Shown here one piece after another: positions 47,675-57,878 of a stretch of 64,000 nucleotides of DNA. Under the pieces are notes generated by a model, which did not search any database, was not told the origin of the DNA, and saw only the letters and a program-made list of their open reading frames with translations. How positions within the stretch are numbered: position 1 is the first letter of the stretch; every line of letters begins with the position of its first letter. The translations under genes and the position numbers were made by a program. Source of the stretch: Actinomycetospora sp. NBRC 106378 (GTDB taxonomy: Bacteria; Actinomycetota; Actinomycetes; Mycobacteriales; Pseudonocardiaceae); NCBI RefSeq assembly GCF_030269685.1, contig NZ_BSTT01000001.1, forward strand, positions 248,001-312,000, written 5' to 3'.

Positions 47675-48835
47675 ATGGACGCTCGCGGACGGGGCCTGGT
47701 GGCGCTCTGCGTCACCGAGATCACGAGCTGGGGTGCGCTCTACTACGCCTTCCCGGTCCTGCTCGGCCCGATCACGGCCGACACCGGCTGGTCGTCGACG
47801 GCGACGGTGGGGGCCTTCTCGCTGGGGGCGATCGTCTCCGCGCTGGCAGGGATCGTCGTCGGACGGTCGATCGACCGGTTCGGTCCCCGCCGGGTCATGA
47901 CGACGGGTTCGGTGCTCGGGACGCTCGGCCTCGTCGGGGTGGCGCTGGCGCCCGGCCTCGGCTGGTTCTACCTCGCGTGGGCGGTCGCGGGCGTCGGTCA
48001 GGCCGCGACGTTCTATCCGCCCGCCTTCGCCGCGATCACGGGCTGGTACGGGGACGGACGGCTGCGGCCGCTGACGTCACTGACGCTCGTGGCGGGCTTC
48101 GCCTCGACCGTGTTCGCCCCGGTCACGGCGGCGCTGGTCGGGATCCTGTCGTGGCGTGACAGCTACCTGGTCCTCGCGCTGGTCCTGGCCGTCGTGACCA
48201 TCCCGCTGCACGCGGTGTTCCTGCGCGTGCCGTGGACGCCGACCGCCGTCGCGGCGCCCGGGTCCTCACCCGACGACACGCCCCGCACGCTCGTCCGCTC
48301 CCCGCGCTTCCTCGGGCTCGCCGCGGTGCTGGCCCTGGCCGGTTTCGGGCTCTACGCGGCCACGATCAACCTGGTCGGGCTGCTCGTGGCCCGCGGCGCG
48401 TCGCTCGACCTGGCCGCGGTGGGCCTGGGGCTGATCGGGGCCGGCCAGGTCGGCGGGCGGCTGCTGTACGCGCCGCTGGCCCGTCGCTCGACGCCCGGGG
48501 TCCGGGTCGCGGTGGTCGCGGGGGTCGGCGGCGCGCTGGTCGTCCTCGTCGGGGTGCTCCCCGGTCCCGTCGGTGCGGTGATCGCCGTGGCCGTGCTCGC
48601 CGGTGCGTGCCGCGGCATGCACACGCTGCTGCAGGCCTCCGTGGTCTCCGACCGGTGGGGCACGGCCTCCTTCGGCCGCGTCAACGGGATCTTCACGGCC
48701 CCGACCACCGTGGCCGTCGCCCTCGCCCCGGCCGGCGGCGTCCTCGTGGCCGAGCTGGTGGGCGGGTTCCCGGCGGGCTACGTCGTCCTGGGCGCCCTGG
48801 CGCTGGTCTCGGGGAGCGTGGCGCTGAAGCTGTAG
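47675..48835 (+). CDS. MFS transporter
   Basis: 386 residues with 12 membrane helices. The MFS loop 2-3 motif is GRSIDRFGPRRVMTTGSVLG, and N-terminal ITSWGALYYAFPVLLGPITA resembles the oxalate/formate-antiporter-like OFA group. Ligand unknown. It starts 30 bases after the LLM oxidoreductase in the same direction, so it may export or import a metabolite of that operon. A family 3 palindrome lies after the stop. Confidence 0.85.
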   Translation: MDARGRGLVALCVTEITSWGALYYAFPVLLGPITADTGWSSTATVGAFSLGAIVSALAGIVVGRSIDRFGPRRVMTTGSVLGTLGLVGVALAPGLGWFYLAWAVAGVGQAATFYPPAFAAITGWYGDGRLRPLTSLTLVAGFASTVFAPVTAALVGILSWRDSYLVLALVLAVVTIPLHAVFLRVPWTPTAVAAPGSSPDDTPRTLVRSPRFLGLAAVLALAGFGLYAATINLVGLLVARGASLDLAAVGLGLIGAGQVGGRLLYAPLARRSTPGVRVAVVAGVGGALVVLVGVLPGPVGAVIAVAVLAGACRGMHTLLQASVVSDRWGTASFGRVNGIFTAPTTVAVALAPAGGVLVAELVGGFPAGYVVLGALALVSGSVALKL

Positions 48836-48854
48836 GTCCCGCCCTCCCGGCGCC

Positions 48855-48912
48855 GCGAGTGGTACGTGAGGCATCCCCGTCCGCTCGCGCACCTGTCTGA
48901 CGTGCCCCTCGC
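48855..48912. repeat. dispersed palindrome, family 3, copy B
   Basis: Arms GCGAGTGGTACGTGAGGCA and TGTCTGACGTGCCCCTCGC, an imperfect inverted repeat between convergent genes. The arms align with those of the 30531-30589 element (consensus about GCGAGGGTCACGTCAGGCA). Confidence 0.65.
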
Positions 48913-48936
48913 GGGGGCGGGGACGGGCGGCGGCGG

Positions 48937-49794
48937 TCAGTCCAGTCCCATCCGCGCCAGCACCACCGACTCCACGATCCCGACGAGGGCGTAGGCGAGG
49001 ATCGACACGGCGGTCACCACGGCCACCGACGACCACATCTCGAGGTAGCGAAACCCGCCCATCGCCTTGAGCAGCGCCGCGCCGATGCCCTCGCCCGTGG
49101 CGAGCCACTCCGCCATGAGGGAACCGACGAGCGCTCCGGGGACCCCGAGCCGGGCCGCCGCGAAGAACGCCGGCGCGGCCGAGGGGAGCATGACCAGGCG
49201 CAGCCGGGTCCACCGCGTCCCGCCGTACACCGCGACCAGTTCCTGGGCCTGCACGGATGCCGACCGCAACCCGAACACGAGGGTCACCAGTGCCGGGAAG
49301 AACACCACGATCGCGCCGATCACCGCGACCGCGCCGAGGGTCCGCCCGAACGCCAGCACGATGATCGGGGTCATCGCCACGAGCGGCACCGAGCGGAGCA
49401 GGGTGGCCACCGGCATGAAGGCCTGCTCGACCGAACGCGACAGCACGAACAGCATCGCGACGACGAGCGCGGCCACCAGGCCGGCGACGTAGCCGATCCC
49501 GGCGTCGCGCAGCGTGATCCCCAGGTTGCCGAACACCACGCCGCGGTTGGCGGCGGCCTGCGGGGCGGTGACGAGCCAGCCCCAGACGTCGAGCGGGGTC
49601 TTCCCGATGACCCGCCGGATGCCGAAGACCTGCAGGAACCCGGTCCACAGCACGAGGACCGCGACGATCGACACCCCGACCGGCAGGAGGCGGCGTCCGA
49701 GCAGGCGCAGCAGTCCGCCGCCCCGGCCCGGTTCCGGCCCGACGGCGGGCGCGGCCGCCGGTCCCGTCGCCGTCGGCGACTCCACGAGCGTCAT
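48937..49794 (-). CDS. ABC transporter permease (SsuC/TauC type), second
   Basis: 285 residues with about six helices. The BPD_transp_1 EAA-like motif lies around ELVAVYGGTRWTRLRLVMLP (E-x-x-x-x-x-G-x-x-x-x-x-x-x-x-x-L-P). AGGAGGACC precedes the ATG. It is the last gene of the SBP-ATPase-permease-permease operon, so the importer probably has a heterodimeric channel. Given the purine-degradation genes upstream, a purine or ureide is the inferred substrate. Confidence 0.88.
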   Translation of the reverse strand: MTLVESPTATGPAAAPAVGPEPGRGGGLLRLLGRRLLPVGVSIVAVLVLWTGFLQVFGIRRVIGKTPLDVWGWLVTAPQAAANRGVVFGNLGITLRDAGIGYVAGLVAALVVAMLFVLSRSVEQAFMPVATLLRSVPLVAMTPIIVLAFGRTLGAVAVIGAIVVFFPALVTLVFGLRSASVQAQELVAVYGGTRWTRLRLVMLPSAAPAFFAAARLGVPGALVGSLMAEWLATGEGIGAALLKAMGGFRYLEMWSSVAVVTAVSILAYALVGIVESVVLARMGLD

Positions 49795-49802
49795 CGGTCC
49801 TC

Positions 49803-50573
49803 CTAGGCCAGCGCCACGTCGGTCGCGCCGCCACGGGCCCATGGGGCCGCGACCCGCGAGAGCAGGCCGATCGCCACGTAGGCGAGGCCCGCGACCAGCC
49901 CGGACACCAGGGCGAGGCCCCACGTCCGCGACACGAGGTACTGCTGTTGCGAGATCGTCATCGCCACCCCGAGCCCGGTGTCGACCCCGCCGAGGTACTC
50001 CCCGATGATCGCGCCGAGCAGCGCCGACGGGGCGGCGATCCGCAGGGCGGCCAGCACCGCCGGGACGGCCGAGATGAGCTGGACGTGCCGCAGCCGCGAC
50101 CAGCGGCCCCCGCCGTACACCGTGACCACGTCGAGCGAGGTGCGGTCGGCGGAGTTCAGCCCGAGCAGCGTCCCGATCACCGTGGTGAAGAAGCAGAAGA
50201 TCGCGGCGAGCACGATCATCGGGGTCCGCCCGCCGAAGACGACCGTGACGATCGGGCCGATGGCGAGGATCGGCAGGCAGTAGCTGATCACCGCGATGTT
50301 CACCACGACCGACTCCAGCCACGGCAGCAGGACCACGAGCAGGGCCAGGCCGATCGCGAGCCCGTTGCCCCACAGGAACCCCTGCGCCGCCTCCGACACC
50401 GTCGCCGAGAGGTGCACCGAGTAGAAGCCCCAGCCGTCGTCGACCACGCTCGCGACGACGGCGGGCGGGGTCGGCACGGCACCGTTCGAGGCGAACAGGG
50501 TCGCGGCCAGCAGCCACCAGACCGCGATGATCCCGAGGGTGCCGACGACCCCGCCGAGCCAGGGGCGGGTCAC
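49803..50573 (-). CDS. ABC transporter permease (SsuC/TauC type), first
   Basis: 256 residues with six helices. The EAA-like region is [20 protein letters not shown], and the C-terminal part [20 protein letters not shown] is typical of nitrate/taurine/thiamine-precursor type permeases. The GTG at 50573 overlaps the ATPase stop (GTGA); the next permease follows after 8 bases. It is distinctly different from the second permease, supporting a heterodimeric pore. Confidence 0.88.
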   Translation of the reverse strand: MTRPWLGGVVGTLGIIAVWWLLAATLFASNGAVPTPPAVVASVVDDGWGFYSVHLSATVSEAAQGFLWGNGLAIGLALLVVLLPWLESVVVNIAVISYCLPILAIGPIVTVVFGGRTPMIVLAAIFCFFTTVIGTLLGLNSADRTSLDVVTVYGGGRWSRLRHVQLISAVPAVLAALRIAAPSALLGAIIGEYLGGVDTGLGVAMTISQQQYLVSRTWGLALVSGLVAGLAYVAIGLLSRVAAPWARGGATDVALA

Positions 50574-51409
50574 GCCGGCTCCCCGGTCCGGCCGAACAGC
50601 AGCTCGGAGAGCCGGTCGTGCAGGGCGTGGAACTCCGGCGTCCGCATCATCTCAGGGGTCCGCGGCCGGGGCAGGTCGATGTCGACGACCTCGACCACGC
50701 GACCGGGTCGCGGGCTCATCACGGCGACCTGGTCGGACAGGAACACCGCCTCGGCGATCCCGTGCGTCACCATCAGGGTGGTCGCGGCCTGGGTGCTCCA
50801 GATGCGCTGGAGCTCGAGGTTGAGCCGCTGCCGGGTCATGTCGTCGAGCGCGCCGAACGGCTCGTCGAGCAGGAGGACCTCCGGCTCGAGCACCAGGGCG
50901 CGGGCGATCGAGACCCGCTGCCGCATGCCGCCGGAGAGCTGGGCGGGCCGGGCGGACTCGAAGCCCTCCAGCCCGACCAGCGCGACGAGGTCGGCCACCA
51001 GCTCGTCCGGGTCCTTCGACGGCCGCACCCCCGAGACCTGCAGCGGCAGACGGATGTTCGCGACGACGGACCGCCACGGCAGCAGCGCGGCGTCCTGGAA
51101 CGCCACGCCGAGACCACCGGAGCGCCGCAGCTCCGACGGGGTGCGGCCGGTGACCAGCGCCTGCCCGGACGTGGGCTCCTCCAGCCCCGCGAGGATGCGC
51201 AGCACCGTCGACTTGCCGCAGCCGGACGGGCCGAGCAGCGACAGGAACGAACCCTCGCTGGTGCGCAGGTCGATCTCGTCGAGCGCGCGGGTGACCTTCC
51301 GCCCGCTGCCGAACGTCTTCGTCAGCCCCGCGAGGTCCAGGCCGGTACCGGGAGGTCGGTGTCGTCCCTGGTGCGCGGCGGCCGGGCGTTCGGTCTCGCT
51401 CGTCGTCAT
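50570..51409 (-). CDS. ABC transporter ATP-binding protein (nitrate/taurine type)
   Basis: 279 residues. Walker [22 protein letters not shown]-loop [17 protein letters not shown], signature [15 protein letters not shown], Walker [13 protein letters not shown] and the H-loop [13 protein letters not shown] are all intact. It energises the two downstream permeases. The ATG at 51409 overlaps the last base of the SBP stop codon (TGATG). Confidence 0.93.
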   Translation of the reverse strand: MTTSETERPAAAHQGRHRPPGTGLDLAGLTKTFGSGRKVTRALDEIDLRTSEGSFLSLLGPSGCGKSTVLRILAGLEEPTSGQALVTGRTPSELRRSGGLGVAFQDAALLPWRSVVANIRLPLQVSGVRPSKDPDELVADLVALVGLEGFESARPAQLSGGMRQRVSIARALVLEPEVLLLDEPFGALDDMTRQRLNLELQRIWSTQAATTLMVTHGIAEAVFLSDQVAVMSPRPGRVVEVVDIDLPRPRTPEMMRTPEFHALHDRLSELLFGRTGEPA

Positions 51410-52491
51410 CAGCTCTTCAGGCTCGGGTCGGCGGCGTAGACCTCGGAGATCAGCGACAGGTCGAACAGCTGCTCCTTGGTCACCGCGCTGCCGGCGAGGC
51501 TCAGTGCCTGCAGGTTCTCCTCGACGAGCCGGTCGGAGATCGTGAACAGGCCGTTGGCCTTCGTCTCGTCGGACACGACGAGCCCGTTCTGGTCGGTCGC
51601 CTCGAGCAGCTGCTCGGCGTAGTCCAGGTTCTGGTCCTTGCCGTAGTTCTCGACGGCGAGGCGGGTGGCGGCCGCCGGGTCGGCCACGGCGTCCTTCCAG
51701 CCACGGATCTCCGCGCGCAGGAACGCCTTGAGCTTCTCCCGCTCGTTGTCGATCGTCTCCTGCAGCACCGTCACCGTCTCGGCCACCAGCGGCAGGCCGT
51801 GGTCGGCGAAGAGGAACGACTGCGTGGCGAAGCCCTTGACCTTGAGCGTGTTCGGCTCGTTGGTGATGTAGCCGAGGTAGCCGTCGACCTCGCCGGTGGT
51901 GAGCACCGAGGGGTCGAACTGCACCGGGACCCGGTTGATCGACGCCGGGTCGATGTTGTTGGCCTTCAGCAGGCCGTTCCACACCTGGTCATTCGAGTCC
52001 TGGACGCCGATCTTCTTGCCGACCATGTCCTGCGGGACGGCGATCGGCTTGGTGGCCGCGGAGACGATGCAGAACGGGTTCTTCTGGTACGTGGCGCCGA
52101 CGATCTTCAACGGCGCGCCCTGCAGGATCGCCGGGGCGGTGATCACGGGGGCGGACAGGCCGGCCCAGCACTTGCCGGAGACGAGGTTGGTCTCGACGCC
52201 CGTGGAGGCCGAGCCGCCCGCGAGGAGGTCGACCCCCTCGAAGCCCGCCTCCCGGTAGTAGCCCTTCGAGTCGGCCATGTACTCGCCGTTGAACTCGGTG
52301 TTCTTGATCCACGAGAGCTGCAGGGCCACCCGGCCGTACTGGTTCGAGCCCGGCGCGGCGGGCGCGGCACCGGAGTCGGAGCCGCCGCCGCAGGCCGCGA
52401 GCAGGGCCCCGGCGCCGAGCGCGCCGGCGGCCGTTCCGGACCAGCGGAGGAAGGATCGGCGGCCGAGGAGTGGACCGGCGGTCGGGGGCAC
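51409..52491 (-). CDS. NMT1/THI5-like substrate-binding lipoprotein of the ABC importer
   Basis: 360 residues. A Tat-type signal ([20 protein letters not shown]) ends in the lipobox LLAAC, so it is an exported lipoprotein. The mature part carries NMT1/THI5 features: [58 protein letters not shown] and [14 protein letters not shown]5-like binders recognise thiamin pyrimidine precursors, but many transport other N-heterocycles or riboflavin. Here the purine-catabolic cluster suggests a purine, urate or allantoin ligand (inference). GGAGG precedes the GTG at 52491. Confidence 0.88.
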   Translation of the reverse strand: MPPTAGPLLGRRSFLRWSGTAAGALGAGALLAACGGGSDSGAAPAAPGSNQYGRVALQLSWIKNTEFNGEYMADSKGYYREAGFEGVDLLAGGSASTGVETNLVSGKCWAGLSAPVITAPAILQGAPLKIVGATYQKNPFCIVSAATKPIAVPQDMVGKKIGVQDSNDQVWNGLLKANNIDPASINRVPVQFDPSVLTTGEVDGYLGYITNEPNTLKVKGFATQSFLFADHGLPLVAETVTVLQETIDNEREKLKAFLRAEIRGWKDAVADPAAATRLAVENYGKDQNLDYAEQLLEATDQNGLVVSDETKANGLFTISDRLVEENLQALSLAGSAVTKEQLFDLSLISEVYAADPSLKS

Positions 52492-52637
52492 GTGACCTCC
52501 ACAGGTGGGGAGCGGCCGGGCCCGGGCTCGGGCGGCGCGGCAGGGAACCTAGGAAGGCCGCGTGACATCCGCGTTTCGCGCATCGTTCGCAGACGTGACG
52601 TCACCGGGCGGAACGGACTCGTCACCCCCAGCGCTGG

Positions 52638-52656
52638 GCCGGTCGGCCGAACCGGC
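52638..52656 (-). terminator. possible terminator stem after the xanthine dehydrogenase gene
   Basis: GCCGGT-CGGCCGA-ACCGGC hairpin 14 bases after the stop codon; short, so tentative. Confidence 0.4.
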
Positions 52657-52669
52657 GCACACGTCCGAC

Positions 52670-55387
52670 CTACTCCGGGAGGTCGGCCTCCCGGCAGAGC
52701 TCCCACACCCGGTCACGCGTCATCGGCAGCCGGCGCGGCCGGACGCCGGCCGCGTCCCGGATGGCGTTCGCGATCGCCGGGGCCACCGGGTTGTAGGGCG
52801 ACTCGCTCATCGACTTGGCGCCGAACGGCCCGAGGGCGTCGACGGTGTCGGCGAACAGCACCTCGGTGCGCGGCACATCGGCGAACTGGGGCAGGTGGTA
52901 GTCGCGCAGCACCCGGGTGGTCACGCGCCCGGCGTCGTCGAGCCGGATCTCCTCGTACAGGGCCGTGCCGATGCCCTGGGCGACGCCGCCCTCCACCTGA
53001 CCGCGGCACTGCTGCGGGTTGATCACCACGCCGGCGTCGGCCGCGTGCACCGACCGCAGGATCCGGACCTCCCCGGTCGCGGTGTCGACGGCGACCCGCA
53101 CCGCGTGCACGTTGAACGCCACCGAGCGCGGGGAGCCGCCGTGCGCGCCCTCGCCCCGCGCCCCCGAGAGGTCGGCCAGATCGACCCGGCGGCCGTCGGC
53201 GGCGGTGACGCCGTCCGGGCCCAGCGTGCAGTCGGCGGGCGCGACCCCGAGCCGGGCCGCGGCCTTGTCCCGCAGCTCCCCGGCGAGGGCCTCGGCGGCG
53301 CGGGCCACCGCGGTCCCCGCCACCACCGTGCCCGTGGACCCGAACGCGCCGGTGTCGACGTCGACGGCGTCGGTGTCCCCGCCGTGCAGCTCCACCTGGT
53401 CGGGCCGGGCACCGAGCGCGGACGCGGCGATCTGGGTGTGCACGGTGGCGGTGCCGTTGCCGAACTCGGCGGTGCCGACCCGCACCCGGTAGCGCCCGGC
53501 GTCGAGGGCCACGACGGCCTGCGCCCGGTGCCCCCGCGGCGGGATCGTCGCGATCATGGTCGACGCCATCCCCTCGCCCACCCGCCAGGTCGGGCCGGTG
53601 GGCGCGGGGTCGCCGTCCCGGGCGAGCGCCGCCTGCGCCAGGTCCAGGCACTCCGGCAGGCCGTAGGAGCCGAACGCCAGGTCGTCGGGGTGATCGGCGG
53701 GGTCGGCGGACGCGACGAACGGATCCCCGGGCCGCACGACGGCCCGGCGGCGCAGCTCGAAGGGGTCGAGACCCAGCTCGCGGGCGAGGTCGTCGAGGGC
53801 CGACTCGATCCCGAACTGCACCTGCCCGAGGCCGTAGCCCCGGAACGCGCCCGACGGCGGGGTGGTGGTGTACACCGCCTCGGCGTCGACCCGCTTGTTC
53901 GCGCACCGGTACAGGGCCATCGACTCGTGGCAGCCGTGGAACATGACGCCCGGCGAGTGGTTGCCGTAGGCCCCGGCGTCGGAGAGCACGTCGATCGCGA
54001 GCGCGGTGAGCGTGCCGTCGGGGCGGGCCGCGACGGTGACGGCGACCCGCATGGGGTGCCGGGTGGGCGTCGCGGTCAGCGACTCGGTGCGGGTGAGCTC
54101 CCACTGCACGGGCCGGCCGGTGACCAGCGTGGCGAGCGCGGTGAGGTCCTCGGTGAGCATCTCCTGCTTCGACCCGAACCCGCCGCCGACCCGGGCCGTG
54201 AGCACCCGCACCGACTCCGGCGGGCGGCCCAGCACCCGCGCCAGCTCGTCGCGGACGAGGAACGGGACCTGGGTGGACGAGCGGACGACGAGCCGGCCGT
54301 CGTCGTCGAGCCACGCCCGGCTGCCGTGGGTCTCCAGTGAGGCCGGGGACACCCGCCCGGTGCGCCACGTGCCGGTGACCACCGCGCCGCCCGCGGCCCG
54401 GGCCTCCGCCACGCCCGCGTCGATGCTCCCGACGCCCTCGTGCAGCGCCGCGACGACGTTGCGGGCGGGGTCGGCGATCCGGCTCGCGGTCTTGCCGTCG
54501 TGGATCGGCGGCGCGGCGCGCGCGGTCTCGGCGTCGAGGACCGCGGGCAGCGGCTCGTAGTCCACGACGACGGCCCGCGCGCCGGCCTCCGCGGCGGCGA
54601 GGTCGGTCCCGACGACCGCGGCGACCTTCTGGCCGTGGAACCGCACGACGTCGTCGAGCACCCGCGTGTCGTCCGGGTCGTCGAGACGGCTCTCGTGCCG
54701 CGCGGTGGAGAACAGCACGGAGGGGGTGTTCTCGTGGGTGAGCACGGCGAGGACCCCGGGGAGCGCGACGGCGGCGCGGGTGTCGATCCGGGTGATCCGC
54801 GCGTGCGCGTGCGGGCTGCGCACGACGACGAGGTGCGCGAGGCCGGGCGGCGCCTCCCCGTCGAAGGTGTAGGGCTCGGCGCCGCGCACGATCCGCTCCG
54901 CGGCGGGGGCGGGCACCGAGTCGCCCACCGCGCCGGCGGGGCCCGCGTCCACCGTGGCCCGCCCGTCGAGCGCGTCCGCGATCGACCGGTAGCCCGTGCA
55001 GCGGCAGAGGTTGCCCTGCAGGGCGCGGCCGCGGGCGGTCGGGTCGGACGGCGGGCCGGGTGCGGCCGCCGCCGTCGTCACCATCCCCGCGGTGCAGAAG
55101 CCGCACTGGAAGCCCGCCGCGGCGGCGAACCGCGGGCGCGGGTCGTCCGGGCCCTCCGGCAGCCCGGCCGCGGTGGTCACGGCGGCCCCGGCCGCGCGCA
55201 CGGCGGGGTAGAGGCAGGAGTGGACGGCCGCGCCGTCGACGAGGACCGTGCAGGCGCCGCAGTCCCCCGCGTCGCAGCCGCGCTTGACGGCGTGGTGGCC
55301 GTGCTCGCGCAGCCACGTCCGCAGGCACTGCCCCGGGCGCGGGGTGGCGTCGAGGGGCACCCCGTCGACGGTCGTCGGCCCCGTCAT
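52670..55387 (-). CDS. xanthine dehydrogenase, fused 2Fe-2S and molybdopterin subunit
   Basis: 905 residues. Residues 1-150 form the iron-sulfur part: plant-type [2Fe-2S] motif [16 protein letters not shown] and second cluster [10 protein letters not shown] plus NLCRCTGY. The rest is the Mo-cofactor domain: [36 protein letters not shown] and a catalytic Glu region [20 protein letters not shown]. It oxidises hypoxanthine/xanthine to urate. The fusion of the iron-sulfur domain to the Mo subunit with a separate FAD subunit is unusual; bacterial XdhA normally joins Fe-S to FAD. ATG 55387 overlaps the FAD-subunit stop (ATGA). Confidence 0.9.
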   Translation of the reverse strand: MTGPTTVDGVPLDATPRPGQCLRTWLREHGHHAVKRGCDAGDCGACTVLVDGAAVHSCLYPAVRAAGAAVTTAAGLPEGPDDPRPRFAAAAGFQCGFCTAGMVTTAAAAPGPPSDPTARGRALQGNLCRCTGYRSIADALDGRATVDAGPAGAVGDSVPAPAAERIVRGAEPYTFDGEAPPGLAHLVVVRSPHAHARITRIDTRAAVALPGVLAVLTHENTPSVLFSTARHESRLDDPDDTRVLDDVVRFHGQKVAAVVGTDLAAAEAGARAVVVDYEPLPAVLDAETARAAPPIHDGKTASRIADPARNVVAALHEGVGSIDAGVAEARAAGGAVVTGTWRTGRVSPASLETHGSRAWLDDDGRLVVRSSTQVPFLVRDELARVLGRPPESVRVLTARVGGGFGSKQEMLTEDLTALATLVTGRPVQWELTRTESLTATPTRHPMRVAVTVAARPDGTLTALAIDVLSDAGAYGNHSPGVMFHGCHESMALYRCANKRVDAEAVYTTTPPSGAFRGYGLGQVQFGIESALDDLARELGLDPFELRRRAVVRPGDPFVASADPADHPDDLAFGSYGLPECLDLAQAALARDGDPAPTGPTWRVGEGMASTMIATIPPRGHRAQAVVALDAGRYRVRVGTAEFGNGTATVHTQIAASALGARPDQVELHGGDTDAVDVDTGAFGSTGTVVAGTAVARAAEALAGELRDKAAARLGVAPADCTLGPDGVTAADGRRVDLADLSGARGEGAHGGSPRSVAFNVHAVRVAVDTATGEVRILRSVHAADAGVVINPQQCRGQVEGGVAQGIGTALYEEIRLDDAGRVTTRVLRDYHLPQFADVPRTEVLFADTVDALGPFGAKSMSESPYNPVAPAIANAIRDAAGVRPRRLPMTRDRVWELCREADLPE

Positions 55388-56226
55388 CCCGTACCCCCCA
55401 GCTCGCGGCGGATCTCCTCGGCGAACAGCAGTGACATCGCCCGCCGCCACGCCGGCGAGCCGTGGGGGTCGTCGTACCAGCCGCCCCCGACGGTCTCCCC
55501 CGCCGCCGCGACGTCCGCGGCGAGGGCGCCCGCCGTCGGGACGTCGTCGTAGCGCAGGACGGCGGGCCGCGGCAGGGAGGCGGTCACGGCGAGGACGAAG
55601 CCGTCCTCGCCGCGGCGCCCGGCGAGCAGTGCCGCGGAGCGCCCGAGCGGCGACAGCGACGCCTTGCGCAGGGCGGTGCGGGCCCGCAGGGCGACGGCGG
55701 GCAGGTGGAGCGAGCGCAGCACCTCCCCCGGCGCCAGGGCGTTGCGCTGCGGGCCCGCGACGAGGTCGACGACGGGAGCCGTGCGCGACCGGCCGTCGGG
55801 CAGCCAGATCGTCGCCGTCGCGTCGAGCACCGCGGCGAGCGTGATCATCGGTGCGGCCGGCAGCGCGAGGCAGACGTTGCCGCCGACGGTCGCGACCTGC
55901 CGCACCTTCCGCGACCCGACGAGCGCCTCGGCGCAGCCGCGGAACGACGCGACCGCCGGCCACGCCGGGTACGACGACGGGTCCACGTCACCCAGGGCGG
56001 CCAGGGTCGTGGTCGCGGCGACCGTGAGTCCGTCGCCGGCGGCGACGAGCGGCTCCCAGCCGAGCCCGGCGAGGTCGACGACGCCGGCGAGGTGGGGCTG
56101 CGGCACCGAGAACAGCCAGGTGCCCCCGCCGAGCAGCGTGCGGTCGGCGCCGAGGGTCGGCTGGAGCGCGCGCAGGGCGTCGTCGTCGGTGGGTCGTGCG
56201 AACGTCTCGACCGTGAGCAGGTCCAC
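55384..56226 (-). CDS. xanthine dehydrogenase FAD-binding subunit
   Basis: 280 residues of the CO-dehydrogenase flavoprotein/XdhB type: [20 protein letters not shown] binds the FAD pyrophosphate region, and [20 protein letters not shown] is the conserved (T-I/V-G-G-N) signature. It passes electrons from the 2Fe-2S clusters to NAD+. GTG 56226 lies 8 bases after the deaminase stop, in operon order oxygenase, deaminase, FAD subunit, Fe-S/Mo subunit. Confidence 0.88.
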   Translation of the reverse strand: MDLLTVETFARPTDDDALRALQPTLGADRTLLGGGTWLFSVPQPHLAGVVDLAGLGWEPLVAAGDGLTVAATTTLAALGDVDPSSYPAWPAVASFRGCAEALVGSRKVRQVATVGGNVCLALPAAPMITLAAVLDATATIWLPDGRSRTAPVVDLVAGPQRNALAPGEVLRSLHLPAVALRARTALRKASLSPLGRSAALLAGRRGEDGFVLAVTASLPRPAVLRYDDVPTAGALAADVAAAGETVGGGWYDDPHGSPAWRRAMSLLFAEEIRRELGGTG

Positions 56227-56234
56227 CGTGCCGC

Positions 56235-56726
56235 CTAGTAGCGCACCCGGTCGCCCTTGGCGAGCCAGGCGTCGAACGGCGCCTGCGCGTCCAGCGCGAG
56301 GCTCGACCCCATCGCCTCCACCCGGGTCGGCCAGGTGCCGGGGTCGGCCGCGAACAGCTCGTAGAACTCCCGGTCGTCGAAGCCGCCGCGCGCCGCGTCG
56401 TTCCGGTCTGCGGCGTACACCACCCGGTCCAGGCGCGCCCACAGGCACGCGGCGACGCACAGCGGGCAGGGCTCGCAGCTGGTGTAGAGGGTGGCGCCGG
56501 CCAGCGAGAAGTCGCCGCGGTCGCGGCACGCGGCGCGGATCGCGGTGACCTCGGCGTGCGCGGTGGGATCCATGTCCCGGGTGACACGGTTCTGGCCGCG
56601 GGCGATGACGGCGTCCCCGGCCACGATCACCGCACCGAAGGGCCCGCCGCCCTCGGCCACGTTGCGTTCGGCGAGCGCGAGGGCCTCGCGCAGGAAGTGC
56701 TCGTCGTGGTCCGTCGCGCCGCTCAT
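56235..56726 (-). CDS. guanine deaminase-like cytidine-deaminase-fold protein
   Basis: 163 residues. The zinc ligands are in DPTAHAEVTAIRAACR (H-A-E) and TSCEPCPLCVAACLWA (P-C-x-x-C). The C-terminal region FDDREFYELFAADPGTWPTR followed by RVEAMGS resembles GuaD-type guanine deaminase rather than tRNA adenosine deaminase. It would convert guanine to xanthine, which the adjacent dehydrogenase oxidises. ATG 56726 overlaps the stop of the upstream oxygenase gene. Confidence 0.87.
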   Translation of the reverse strand: MSGATDHDEHFLREALALAERNVAEGGGPFGAVIVAGDAVIARGQNRVTRDMDPTAHAEVTAIRAACRDRGDFSLAGATLYTSCEPCPLCVAACLWARLDRVVYAADRNDAARGGFDDREFYELFAADPGTWPTRVEAMGSSLALDAQAPFDAWLAKGDRVRY

Positions 56727-57718
56727 CGCGCCGCCTCCCGCACCCGGGCGGCCTCCCGCGCGGCCGTCGTGTTGAGCGTGCCCGCGCGGCTGCCCGCGAG
56801 CTTGCGCGCGAGGTGCTCCCGCACGGTCGTCGACGGGTACGGCCTCGCCCCCGGCAGCGGCAGGGTCTCGACGACGGCGTCCGGGTCGCCGTCGTGGAAG
56901 AACGCGGCCGAGCGCCGCCGCAGGACGCGGCCGTCGCGCACCGGCGGCCGGACGCGGTGCAGCGTCGAGCGCCACCGGTCGCCGGTGATGCGGGCGGTGA
57001 GGTCCCCGAGGTTCACCAGCAGGGCGCCCTCGTCGGGGACCACGTCGTGCCACGTGCCGTCGTGGAGCACCTGCAGCCCCGGCACGCGGTCGGCCCACAG
57101 CACGGTGACCAGTCCGTAGTCGGTGTGCTCACCCATGCCCGACAGGTCGGCCCCGTCGGGCAGGTCCTGCTCCTCGAGCGCGTAGTGGTTCAGGCGCAGC
57201 ACCTGCACCGGGTCGTCGGCGAGCCGGTGGAGCACCTGCCGGTCGCCGAGGGCGTCGCCGAGGGCGCTCGCGAGCGCCCGCACCACCCGCCGGGCCTCCC
57301 GGGTCCAGGTCTCGACCGCGTCGCGGAACCCGGGCAGGTCCGGCCACACGTTGCCGTCGCCGCCGTCCTCCGGCCCGTCGGCCGCCGTCCCGACGTTGAA
57401 CGCCTCGAAGTAGTCGTTCATGTTCCCGGCCTGCTCGACGCCGAGGCTGCGGCTCACCGACTCGGTGCGCGGCGGGCTGTAGCCGCGGTTCGTGCCGTCG
57501 GTGACGACGAGGGCCTTCTTCTGCTCCATCGGCAGCGCGAAGAACGCGTCGAGGGCGTCGCCGAGGGCCGCGACCGACCGCGACCGCACGCCGTGCCCGA
57601 CCAGCTGCACGAAGCCGACCGTCCGGCAGGCCCGGTCGAGCGCGATCGCGGTGCGGGGCCGGACGGCGGGGTCGCCATCGAGGTAGGGCGAGAGGTCGAC
57701 CGTGGGGACGTCGAACAT
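56723..57718 (-). CDS. isopenicillin-N-synthase-type 2OG-Fe(II)/nonheme iron oxygenase
   Basis: 331 residues. The DIOX_N domain opens PTVDLSPYLDGDP with FVQLVGHGV; the jelly-roll core has the Fe ligands H-x-D in MGEHTDYGLVTVL and the distal His in RWRSTLHRVRPP, with a 2OG-binding R-x-S-like RRRSAAFF. GGAGG lies 6 bases before the ATG. It is the first gene of the guanine deaminase-xanthine dehydrogenase operon. Position suggests oxidation of a purine (compare fungal 2OG xanthine hydroxylases, a different subfamily), but this is inference. Confidence 0.85.
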   Translation of the reverse strand: MFDVPTVDLSPYLDGDPAVRPRTAIALDRACRTVGFVQLVGHGVRSRSVAALGDALDAFFALPMEQKKALVVTDGTNRGYSPPRTESVSRSLGVEQAGNMNDYFEAFNVGTAADGPEDGGDGNVWPDLPGFRDAVETWTREARRVVRALASALGDALGDRQVLHRLADDPVQVLRLNHYALEEQDLPDGADLSGMGEHTDYGLVTVLWADRVPGLQVLHDGTWHDVVPDEGALLVNLGDLTARITGDRWRSTLHRVRPPVRDGRVLRRRSAAFFHDGDPDAVVETLPLPGARPYPSTTVREHLARKLAGSRAGTLNTTAAREAARVREAAR

Positions 57719-57878
57719 CGGGGACCTCCGCTCGCAGGTGGGTACGGTGAGCGGCGCTGCCCGAGCGGTCACTCTAGGCGCTGCGCCGCCCCGTCGTGTG
57801 ACGTCCGTGGGTCGGGCTCGGCGGGTCGAGCGGGCCCGCGGCGGTCGGTCGGGACCGCTGAGGGGCCGTTCGTCGCGG

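Noticed and set aside
52713-55328. Second long minus-strand frame overlapping the xanthine dehydrogenase gene
   Set aside because: Arg/Gly/Pro-rich shadow of the real frame; all cluster and Mo-site motifs are in the other frame.
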